From assembly GCA_023410575.1 (NCBI GenBank), contig JAEYPP010000052.1, positions 1-15,742 of the forward strand: a stretch of 15,742 nt of DNA, read 5' to 3'. A program made the translations under genes and the position numbers. The notes below the pieces were generated by a model. It searched no databases and had not been told where the DNA came from. It saw nothing but the letters and a program-made list of their open reading frames with translations. Source of the DNA: Bacillota bacterium. GTDB taxonomy: Bacteria > Bacillota > Clostridia > Lachnospirales > Lachnospiraceae. Shown piece by piece: positions 6,887 to 12,035 of the stretch (positions within the stretch are counted from its first letter, which is position 1; every line of letters starts with the position of its first letter).

Positions 6887-8485
6887 CTAAGACTTTCTCC
6901 ATATACCTGTTACTAACACGGTCATATCATCCATTGGTTCATACGCATGTGTTCCTAATGCTGCGGTCAAAATCGCATTTGCAACTTCCTGTGGCGATTT
7001 ATATGTAATGGACATAATTACATCTTGAAGATACTTCTCTTTGTCTTCTTCTTGTACACTATCAAGTACACCATCCGAAATCATAATAACATAATCACCA
7101 TCATAAAGCTTTTTACTAGTTTTAATATATTCCATATGATTCAACATTCCTGCAGGCATAGAATTTGAGCTTATTGTTTCAACGTATTGATCCCTTTTAA
7201 TAAATGTTGTTGCTGCTCCAATTTTAACAAAATCACATGTTCCTGCGCACAGATTTAATAAACATATATCTACTGTCGAAAACATCGATTGTTCTGATTT
7301 AAGTACAAGTACAGAATTAATTAAGCGTATCGCTGGCTCTTCCCTAAAGCCCGCTTCCAAAAACTCTTCTAATAGTTCAATAATCATCCCACTCTCACGA
7401 AATGCCTTATCCCCTGTACCCATGCCATCAGAGAGCATCATTACGACATCCTGACTATCTGGATAAAGAAAAGAGAAGCTGTCACCATTCACTTCATCTT
7501 TTTCCTTACTGGCTCTTGCCACTCCAGTAAGTACTTTATAGTTCGCATCTTCACAAAAAACATAATCTGCATACTTTCTGCCAATTACATTACGTGAATC
7601 ATCTCTTGGTACTAGTCGCTTTCCTAATGCTTGTCCAATCAGTGTTGCTGTTTCTTTCGTTGTAATGCAACGTCCCCGCATACATTTTGCAGTAATATGG
7701 AGTTCCATTCCACGACACTCGCGTTCAAACATTAGAATTCTTTGAGCCTTAACTCTATGACGTCTCAGTTTATTATTAATCTTTCTTCTTTTAACTTCAA
7801 TAATTTCTCCGGTATCACAAAGATTCCCTGAAAAATCTTCTACAATACGTGCAATCTCTTTAAGCTGACCAGCCACTGCTTCACGACTCTCCGCCATACG
7901 ATTATGCCAAGTCATCTTCAACTTTGCAAGAGCAAGGTTACGATTTGTCTCTTCAATAAAAGTAGGAATCTGAATACAGTATTCTTTCATTAAGTCTGGC
8001 ATATCATCTGTTGTAACTGCTCCATTCACTCTTGCAGCTTCTAGTAAAATATTGACTGAATTGTAACTTTCGTTAAATTTATTTTCCCAACAATATGTAC
8101 ATTGTTTGCAGTTACGACAGAGATTATCTGATACATCATCAAGTACAACGCCTAAATCATCGCGATCTAACGAAGGTTTTAGTTCTGAAAGATAATCAAA
8201 GCTCGTTGCAAGTTTTGTAAATGAACTAGAAATCCCCTCTAATTTTTTTTTTGCTGTATTTTGCAACTCATGTTTTACATACACTTCTCCATTATCTACA
8301 CTTCCCCTTCCCTGCAAAAATGCTATGATAACAGCTGTAAAGCCAATTAGTAGTAGTAAAATTGTTGCTAAAGCCAAGTATTGAACAACCAAACCAGGGT
8401 TCACACTAAAAAATGTTATGAGTGCTACACCTACTCCTGCTAAAGGTAATAAATAATTTCTTTCTCTTTTCATTTCTTTCCCCAT
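6887..8485 (-). CDS. spoIIE: Stage II sporulation protein E, short form (PP2C-type phosphatase)
   Basis: A membrane-bound serine phosphatase that dephosphorylates SpoIIAA and so releases sigma-F in the forespore; SpoIIE also acts at the polar septum. The C-terminal PP2C domain is intact: GDS (334-336), SDGMG with D353, ISDG with D471 and DD at 519-520. A central regulatory region (about 70-310) includes the cluster C123, C126, C129, C132. Only two membrane helices are visible (about 11-29 and 32-57). Bacillus SpoIIE has about ten and exceeds 800 residues, so this 532-residue protein lacks most of the membrane domain. No remnant coding sequence lies upstream. The first ATG has GGTGG only 4 bp away; an ATG at 8473 has AAGGA 11 bp away, so the start is uncertain by four codons. 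The context (tRNA-Met upstream, tilS downstream) is the classical spoIIE locus. Confidence 0.95.
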   Translation of the reverse strand: MGKEMKRERNYLLPLAGVGVALITFFSVNPGLVVQYLALATILLLLIGFTAVIIAFLQGRGSVDNGEVYVKHELQNTAKKKLEGISSSFTKLATSFDYLSELKPSLDRDDLGVVLDDVSDNLCRNCKQCTYCWENKFNESYNSVNILLEAARVNGAVTTDDMPDLMKEYCIQIPTFIEETNRNLALAKLKMTWHNRMAESREAVAGQLKEIARIVEDFSGNLCDTGEIIEVKRRKINNKLRRHRVKAQRILMFERECRGMELHITAKCMRGRCITTKETATLIGQALGKRLVPRDDSRNVIGRKYADYVFCEDANYKVLTGVARASKEKDEVNGDSFSFLYPDSQDVVMMLSDGMGTGDKAFRESGMIIELLEEFLEAGFREEPAIRLINSVLVLKSEQSMFSTVDICLLNLCAGTCDFVKIGAATTFIKRDQYVETISSNSMPAGMLNHMEYIKTSKKLYDGDYVIMISDGVLDSVQEEDKEKYLQDVIMSITYKSPQEVANAILTAALGTHAYEPMDDMTVLVTGIWRKS

Positions 8486-8532
8486 CCTTCCACCAAATCA
8501 ATTCTTTATTATCTGATGTTTGTTAATAATTC

Positions 8533-8565
8533 ATTATAAAGGTTAGGTTTTGCAATGTTTGTCAT
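8533..8565 (-). promoter_or_regulatory. spoIIE promoter, Spo0A-type with 21-bp spacing
   Basis: On the minus strand a perfect TATAAT (8533-8538) is preceded by ATGACA (8560-8565) after 21 bp. This abnormal spacing is the hallmark of Bacillus spoIIE and spoIIG promoters, which use sigma-A activated by Spo0A~P. A plus-strand TTTGTCATA (8558-8566) overlapping the -35 matches the Spo0A box TTTGTCRAA at 8 of 9 positions. The element match is seen; activation by Spo0A is inferred. Confidence 0.65.
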
Positions 8566-8591
8566 AATTAGCAGGGTATAATATAAAATTT

Positions 8592-8600
8592 ACTGACAAA
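8592..8600 (-). promoter_or_regulatory. Possible second Spo0A box upstream of spoIIE
   Basis: On the minus strand TTTGTCAGT matches the Spo0A consensus TTTGTCRAA at 7 of 9 positions. It lies about 26 bp beyond the box overlapping the -35 element. Spo0A-activated promoters usually carry more than one box. The match alone is weak in AT-rich DNA. Confidence 0.35.
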
Positions 8601-8605
8601 AGAAA

Positions 8606-8691
8606 GGTAGAAAAGTGTTTTGCTTGCAAAACACTCGCGCCAAACACGGTCGCGTAAGCGACATCTTCCTATCGCGCAGAACTTTTCTATT
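8606..8691. repeat. Palindromic multi-stem element between tRNA-Met and spoIIE
   Basis: An outer stem TAGAAAAGT (8608-8616) pairs with ACTTTTCTA (8681-8689) and can be lengthened by G-U pairs. Inside are two perfect hairpins: GTGTTTTG/CAAAACAC (8615-8634) and GTCGC/GCGAC with a GTAA loop (8649-8662). A TCGCGC hexamer occurs twice (8635-8640, 8672-8677) and can pair with itself through GCGC. The first hairpin shares two bases with the outer stem, so the folds compete slightly. The element is far richer in G+C than its flanks and holds no open frame. It looks like a dispersed palindromic repeat or a small structured RNA; which one is unknown. Confidence 0.7.
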
Positions 8692-8724
8692 CAATAAAAA
8701 AACACCCAGAATAGTCTGAGTGTT
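8691..8724 (-). terminator. Intrinsic terminator of tRNA-Met
   Basis: On the minus strand the 10-bp stem AACACTCAGA/TCTGGGTGTT has one G-T pair and a 4-nt loop, and is followed by TTTTTTT. It begins 5 bp after the tRNA-Met 3' end and insulates the tRNA from spoIIE. Confidence 0.88.
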
Positions 8725-8729
8725 ATATA

Positions 8730-8803
8730 TAGCGAAAGAGGGATTTGAACCCACGACACCACGGGTATGAACCGTGTGCTCTAGCCAACTGAGCTATTTC
8801 GCC
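8730..8803 (-). tRNA. tRNA-Met (elongator, anticodon CAU)
   Basis: On the minus strand the 74-nt gene has acceptor GGCGAAA/TTTCGCT, D-stem GCTC/GAGC and anticodon arm CACGG-TTCATAC-CCGTG with CAU. The T-loop is TTCAAAT and the discriminator is A, with no encoded CCA. The G1-U72 end pair also occurs in the Bacillus elongator tRNA-Met, and the anticodon stem lacks the GGG/CCC of initiator tRNAs. The T-stem has a T-T mismatch at its second pair. A tRNA-Met occupies this same place, between divIC and spoIIE, in Bacillus subtilis. Confidence 0.95.
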
Positions 8804-8818
8804 AAAGTGACAAAGCAA

Positions 8819-8847
8819 ATTATAGCGTCTTTTATATTGATTGTCAA
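8819..8847 (-). promoter_or_regulatory. Consensus sigma-A promoter of tRNA-Met
   Basis: On the minus strand a perfect TTGACA (8842-8847) and a perfect TATAAT (8819-8824) are separated by exactly 17 bp. The start site is predicted about 10 bp upstream of the tRNA 5' end. This is the strongest promoter in the window and explains independent tRNA expression despite the surrounding sporulation genes. Confidence 0.92.
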
Positions 8848-8936
8848 CTGGAAATTTAATAATTTTATAAATTAATTATATTATATATCCAATTCATAAT
8901 TTTTTACTTCAGTTACCTAGGTGTGCTTACTAACCA

Positions 8937-9227
8937 TTAGGGTTTCTCTTCAACGATAATCTCATCTGGATATAATAGCCCAAGTTTCGTTCTAGCCAAC
9001 TCTTCAATGTATCGTTTCGTACTTTGAAATGCCCTTTTTTCTTCCAACATTATTGTTCTTTCATCCTCTTCTTCCAACTGCTGATTCATTTTTGCAATTG
9101 TATCTTTTTTCTCTTGCACTTCACTTTTTAAATCCTGAGTTTTATATAAAACGACACCACAAATAATCATTACCATAACAGCAATAAGTTTAAGACCGTT
9201 TCTTTTTTTCTTCCTTCTCTTTCTCAT
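8937..9227 (-). CDS. divIC: Septum formation initiator DivIC/FtsB family protein
   Basis: A 96-residue bitopic membrane protein that forms part of the divisome with FtsL and DivIB at the septum. A very basic N-terminus (MRKRRKKKR) precedes one transmembrane helix (about 12-29), then a coiled coil (about 32-66), then the family ending ARTKLGLLYPDEIIV. Size and order are those of DivIC. An upstream GTG at 9236 is in frame, but the ATG at 9227 is preferred because AAGGGTG (9234-9240) lies 6 bp before it. The gene overlaps the 3' end of yabQ by 38 bp in another frame, implying translational coupling. The yabP-yabQ-divIC order is conserved among spore formers. There is no clear terminator after it; the tRNA-Met promoter follows. 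Confidence 0.93.
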   Translation of the reverse strand: MRKRRKKKRNGLKLIAVMVMIICGVVLYKTQDLKSEVQEKKDTIAKMNQQLEEEDERTIMLEEKRAFQSTKRYIEELARTKLGLLYPDEIIVEEKP

Positions 9228-9816
9228 CCAATTCACCCTTACCTAACGGTTTTGGAACTAGTTCCAAAACACCATGTACGATCTTTTGTTCTTCCTGTTC
9301 CATCAATTTTTCTTGTAACTTCTTCCTTTTCTCTATTTTAAACTTTTCTACTCTTAATTTCAATCTCTTTGTGAGAAAAAGCCAAATAATCAATACTCTT
9401 TTTTTGATAATATGTCCAATAAAATGTATCAAACGTTTGACTTGCTTATATAAAAATCGTAATGGACTTGCAATAAAGTATAAGAAACGCCTTAATTGTT
9501 TCTTGCACCATAATCCAATGCTACTTCCAATCTTAACAACTGGCTTGCTTAAAATGACTTGATATAGCTTCATTCCAAGAATCAGAGAGACAACTGCATA
9601 ATATCGAATCACACCGTCATTTAGCTGATACATCATACGAAAGATAAGGATACCGGCTGTAATCCAAAAACCGATATCCTCTATAGCGATCATGATTTTC
9701 AGATGATGTATAACCTTTCGAGTAATGACAAAAAGATCATACACCAGAAACAGAAACGCTCCCCAAAGGAATGATGCTAGAAAGAAATTGACCTCTGCAA
9801 GGATAAATTCATTCAT
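9190..9816 (-). CDS. yabQ: Spore cortex biosynthesis protein YabQ
   Basis: A 208-residue integral membrane protein. In Bacillus, YabQ is needed for spore cortex formation and sits in the forespore outer membrane region; its biochemical role is unknown. Hydrophobic segments are seen at about 8-30, 45-63 and 67-88, with a further weak one near 138-148. The FLWGAFLFLVYDLF stretch near the N-terminus is typical of the family. The C-terminal third is highly charged and ends in a Lys/Glu-rich tail (GELDEKEKEEKKKRS). That tail lies in the DNA shared with divIC, which may explain its unusual composition. The ATG follows GGAGG at about 6 bp. It starts 12 bp after yabP. Confidence 0.92.
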   Translation of the reverse strand: MNEFILAEVNFFLASFLWGAFLFLVYDLFVITRKVIHHLKIMIAIEDIGFWITAGILIFRMMYQLNDGVIRYYAVVSLILGMKLYQVILSKPVVKIGSSIGLWCKKQLRRFLYFIASPLRFLYKQVKRLIHFIGHIIKKRVLIIWLFLTKRLKLRVEKFKIEKRKKLQEKLMEQEEQKIVHGVLELVPKPLGKGELDEKEKEEKKKRS

Positions 9817-9828
9817 AATCTTCCTCCA

Positions 9829-10113
9829 CTACTTAAATAAACGCTTCAATACCGATTCTCCTGACTTATTGTAGCCCTTTAATTCAGAATATATAAAGCT
9901 ATCTACTCTACCAGTAATATCAACTTCTCCTTTTTCCAAGGTCAATCTACCCATATGCAAATCAGTACCCCGAATCATCAATATCCCCAAATCTGTTTCT
10001 AATATAATTTCATGATCATCAAATGAACGGACATCTTTAACACCGTTAATCTTCGCTTCTTTTCGATCAGATAGACTAAGTTGGTGTTTCTTTATCTGTT
10101 TATTTTCCTCCAT
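9829..10113 (-). CDS. yabP: Sporulation protein YabP
   Basis: A 94-residue soluble protein of the YabP/YqfC family, whose members are made in the mother cell under sigma-E and are involved in spore coat or cortex assembly. The sequence has the family core: HQLSLSDRKEAKINGVKDV, FDDHEIILETDLGILMIRG and LHMGRLTLEKGEVDITGRVDS. The family ending (FIYSELKGYNKSGESVLKRLFK, residues 73-94) is complete. GAGGG lies about 6 bp before the ATG. It heads a tight yabP-yabQ-divIC group (gap of 12 bp, then an overlap). A sigma-E-like promoter can be seen upstream. Confidence 0.95.
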   Translation of the reverse strand: MEENKQIKKHQLSLSDRKEAKINGVKDVRSFDDHEIILETDLGILMIRGTDLHMGRLTLEKGEVDITGRVDSFIYSELKGYNKSGESVLKRLFK

Positions 10114-10149
10114 GTACTTCCCTCGCTTCTATACATCCTTATCGCTACT

Positions 10150-10178
10150 ATGTATATGCGCGAATATTTAATTCATGC
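10150..10178 (-). promoter_or_regulatory. Possible sigma-E promoter of yabP-yabQ-divIC
   Basis: On the minus strand GCATGAAT (10171-10178) is followed after 12 bp by CATATACAT (10150-10158). This resembles the Bacillus sigma-E pattern of a GNATATT-like -35 and CATACA-like -10 with a 13-14-bp gap. Bacillus yabP belongs to the sigma-E regulon, which supports the reading. The -35 match is loose. Confidence 0.4.
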
Positions 10179-10216
10179 ACTTCTTGTACATGCAACTTGA
10201 ATGGAGTTTATGTCAA

Positions 10217-10456
10217 CTATAAATACTTATACAGCTCTTTCGCCTCATCCTTTTTTGTAGTTTCAGCAATGCTTGTCACTTCTACTCGAACAGCTTTTCC
10301 TCCAAAGCCAACTTCTATTATATCTCCAACCTTTACATTAGTTGAAGCTTTCGCAGGTTTATCATTTATCATAACACGACCAGCATCACATGCATCATTT
10401 GCAACCGTTCTGCGCTTTATTAAACGCGAAACTTTTAGATATTTATCTAATCTCAT
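10217..10456 (-). CDS. rqcP: S4-domain RNA-binding protein RqcP (YabO/Hsp15 family)
   Basis: A 79-residue protein made up almost wholly of an S4 RNA-binding domain. In Bacillus, RqcP (formerly YabO) binds stalled 50S subunits with RqcH and supports alanine tailing in ribosome-associated quality control. The start MRLDKYLKVSRLIKRR is nearly identical to Bacillus RqcP and includes R2, D4 and R16; AGRVMINDKPAKAST and the TTKKDEA tail follow the family. A longer start at 10468 exists, but it has no ribosome binding site. The AGGTG just inside it (10461-10465) serves the ATG at 10456, so the shorter form is chosen. Its place beside mazG and yabP is conserved. It lies downstream of the hup terminator. 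Confidence 0.93.
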   Translation of the reverse strand: MRLDKYLKVSRLIKRRTVANDACDAGRVMINDKPAKASTNVKVGDIIEVGFGGKAVRVEVTSIAETTKKDEAKELYKYL

Positions 10457-10460
10457 ATCA

Positions 10461-10465
10461 CACCT
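10461..10465 (-). promoter_or_regulatory. Ribosome binding site deciding the rqcP start
   Basis: AGGTG on the minus strand sits 4 bp before the ATG at 10456, inside the longer open frame starting at 10468. Nothing like a ribosome binding site precedes 10468, so translation most likely begins at MRLDKYLK. Confidence 0.6.
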
Positions 10466-10553
10466 CATAATTTATTCTTGCATTGATTTTAATAACCCTA
10501 TTGTAGGAAATCTAGCCTCTTAAGAGCTTTTGGCGCCTAAATCCTATTACATA

Positions 10554-10589
10554 AGAAAAAGGCTGTTTTGAATTACTCCAAAACAGCCT
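10554..10589 (-). terminator. Intrinsic terminator of hup
   Basis: On the minus strand a perfect 11-bp stem AGGCTGTTTTG/CAAAACAGCCT encloses an 8-nt loop and is followed by TTTTTC. It lies about 37 bp after the hup stop. It should limit hup transcripts from entering rqcP, giving an abundant short HU mRNA. Confidence 0.92.
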
Positions 10590-10625
10590 AAGTTCCTATG
10601 TTTACCTATGAAAACTATCCACTAA

Positions 10626-10901
10626 TTACTTATTGATAACGTCCTTTAAAGCTTTACCAGCTTTAAATTTAGGTGCTTTGGAAGCTGGAATTTCGATAAC
10701 TTCTTTTGTTTGTGGATTTCTTCCAGTTCTTGCAGGTCTTGCAGACACTTCAAATGTTCCAAAACCAACCAATTGTACTTTCTCGCCTTTAGTTAATTCT
10801 TCAGTAACAACATCGATAAATGCCTTTAAAGCTTTCTCGGAATCCTTCTTGGATAATTCTGTTTTTTCTGCAATAGCTGCAACTAATTCTGCTTTGTTCA
10901 T
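10626..10901 (-). CDS. hup: HU family DNA-binding protein
   Basis: A 91-residue histone-like nucleoid protein that binds and bends DNA as a dimer. It begins MNKAELVAAIAEKTELSKKD. The GFGTFEVSARPARTGRNPQT stretch (about 47-66) is the DNA-contacting beta-arm signature, with the intercalating proline in RNPQT. The end FKAGKALKDVINK is typical. The length is exactly that of HU. The ATG follows AGAGGAGG about 9 bp upstream, a strong site suited to an abundant protein. It is transcribed alone from the promoter at 11052-11080 and stops at the terminator 10554-10589. Placement of hup between mazG and rqcP differs from Bacillus. Confidence 0.98.
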   Translation of the reverse strand: MNKAELVAAIAEKTELSKKDSEKALKAFIDVVTEELTKGEKVQLVGFGTFEVSARPARTGRNPQTKEVIEIPASKAPKFKAGKALKDVINK

Positions 10902-11045
10902 GGATAAACTCCTCCTCTAAGGTATTATTAAATAGTTTTTTCAATAATCACGCTCGATTATTCACGCACCCCATATGAATTGTAATTTCATTTATGGGCA
11001 ATCAGGCGACTTGTTATTGTGCCAGTTTTATCAAAAATCACCTTC
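10902..11045 (-). promoter_or_regulatory. Long structured 5' leader of hup
   Basis: The predicted transcript start is about 145 nt before the hup ATG. The leader holds two hairpins. The first, at 10970-10998, pairs CCCATATGAA with TTCATTTATGGG around a TT bulge. The second is a perfect 7-bp stem AATAATC/GATTATT at 10943-10962. The ribosome binding site lies downstream of both. No known riboswitch family was recognised. Whether the leader regulates HU synthesis is unknown. Confidence 0.45.
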
Positions 11046-11051
11046 ACTCTA

Positions 11052-11080
11052 TTTATAAACTTATTAGGTGCATTTGTCAA
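11052..11080 (-). promoter_or_regulatory. Strong sigma-A promoter of hup
   Basis: On the minus strand a perfect TTGACA (11075-11080) is followed after 17 bp by TATAAA (11052-11057). It starts about 70 bp after the mazG stop, with no terminator between, so hup has its own promoter plus possible read-through from mazG. Confidence 0.85.
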
Positions 11081-11150
11081 GGAATTTTCTGCATTTATTT
11101 CCAAAACAACCGAGATTTTTATAGTTTATTACCCTTTTTTTTCATATCTT

Positions 11151-11837
11151 TTACTCTTTTGTCCTAATGTACTCTTTTGTGAACTCAAAAAGGCAATTTT
11201 CGGCATTTAAATGCTCTATTTGACCTAGTTTACAGATCTCAAATAAAAGCCCTCCAAAAGCATTTTTTTTGCTTTCTTCATTTCCACTTTCATCTAAAAT
11301 AATTTCCAAATTTCTTTGAACTAATCGTTCGTCAAATTGAATTTCATCTATCCTTAATTTATCACTTTTTTTAATAACTTTTTGAGCACGAATCAAAGCT
11401 GGAAATGAAACTGGTATTGATAAGAGGTCATCTTTCTTATTTTTTTTACTCTTTTCAGCCTTTTTTATTTCATCCCAGTTTCTTGTAACTTCCTCACTCC
11501 CCATAGTTGATTTATCAGAAAATACATGAGGATGACGACGTACCATTTTTTTTGCTATCTCGTCAATGACATCATCAATTGTGAAGATTCCCTCCTCCTT
11601 AGCAATTACACTATGCATTACCACTTGTAAAAGTACATCCCCTAGCTCTTCTCTTAAATTGTCATAATCTTTGTTTTGCTCGTAATCATCAATAGCCTGT
11701 ATAACCTCATAGGCTTCTTCTATTAGGCACTGTTTCAAACTCGAATGAGTTTGTTTTTTATCCCAAGGACATCCATGTTCACCCCGTAATTGCTCAATAA
11801 CTCCACAAAATTGCTCAAAATTATATGCTTTATCCAC
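11151..11837 (-). CDS. mazG: Nucleoside triphosphate pyrophosphohydrolase MazG
   Basis: A 228-residue house-cleaning enzyme that hydrolyses (d)NTPs, including non-canonical ones, to NMPs and pyrophosphate. The N-terminal all-alpha domain has the metal-binding pattern EEAYE (40-44) and EELGD (63-67), plus HGCPWDKKQTH and the RRHPHVF segment (100-106). The C-terminal repeat is degenerate: the expected EIGD motif reads AFGG (193-196), losing the acidic metal ligand. Bacillus YabN fuses MazG to a methylase domain, absent here. The start is GTG, 7 bp after a strong GAGGAGG. Its position between spoVT and rqcP matches the yabN locus. It is probably monocistronic or reads into hup. Confidence 0.95.
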   Translation of the reverse strand: MDKAYNFEQFCGVIEQLRGEHGCPWDKKQTHSSLKQCLIEEAYEVIQAIDDYEQNKDYDNLREELGDVLLQVVMHSVIAKEEGIFTIDDVIDEIAKKMVRRHPHVFSDKSTMGSEEVTRNWDEIKKAEKSKKNKKDDLLSIPVSFPALIRAQKVIKKSDKLRIDEIQFDERLVQRNLEIILDESGNEESKKNAFGGLLFEICKLGQIEHLNAENCLFEFTKEYIRTKE

Positions 11838-11871
11838 AAGAAAACCTCCTCATACACAAGTTGTTTTAATT

Positions 11872-11903
11872 ATTATATCACATAATAAAAACTATCTTGT
11901 CAA
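11872..11903 (-). promoter_or_regulatory. Probable promoter of mazG (extended -10)
   Basis: On the minus strand TGATATAAT forms an extended -10 with a perfect TATAAT hexamer at 11872-11877. A perfect TTGACA lies at 11898-11903, but 20 bp upstream, which is longer than the ideal 17. The extended -10 could compensate. The start site would be about 30 bp before the mazG GTG. Confidence 0.6.
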
Positions 11904-11974
11904 AAAAATCTAATTACCAACAATATTTGATTGCATCGCTAAAAAGTTTACCTTAAATATGGTTAAGAAACACG

Positions 11975-12015
11975 AAAAAAGTGAGCTACACAATTAATTT
12001 CTGTGTTTGCTCACT
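11975..12015 (-). terminator. Intrinsic terminator of the patatin gene
   Basis: On the minus strand AGTGAGC-AA-ACACA pairs with TGTGT-A-GCTCACT around a short AT-rich loop, followed by TTTTTT. It lies about 20 bp after the stop codon and separates the patatin gene from mazG. Confidence 0.9.
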
Positions 12016-12035
12016 TCTTAAGAAATCGATCAAAA

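Noticed and set aside
8730..8803. G1-U72 end pair of tRNA-Met as a sign of an abnormal or initiator tRNA
   Set aside because: The Bacillus elongator tRNA-Met also ends CGCTA with this pair, and the anticodon stem lacks the initiator GGG/CCC pairs.
10510..10540. CTCTTAAGAG and GGCGCC palindromes between rqcP and the hup terminator
   Set aside because: Short, without a U-tract or recognised operator pattern; palindromes this short occur by chance.
10633..10920. Plus-strand open frame of 95 codons antisense to hup, and similar antisense frames over rqcP, ftsH and spoVT
   Set aside because: They lie wholly opposite strongly supported genes and mirror their codon pattern; no independent start signals.
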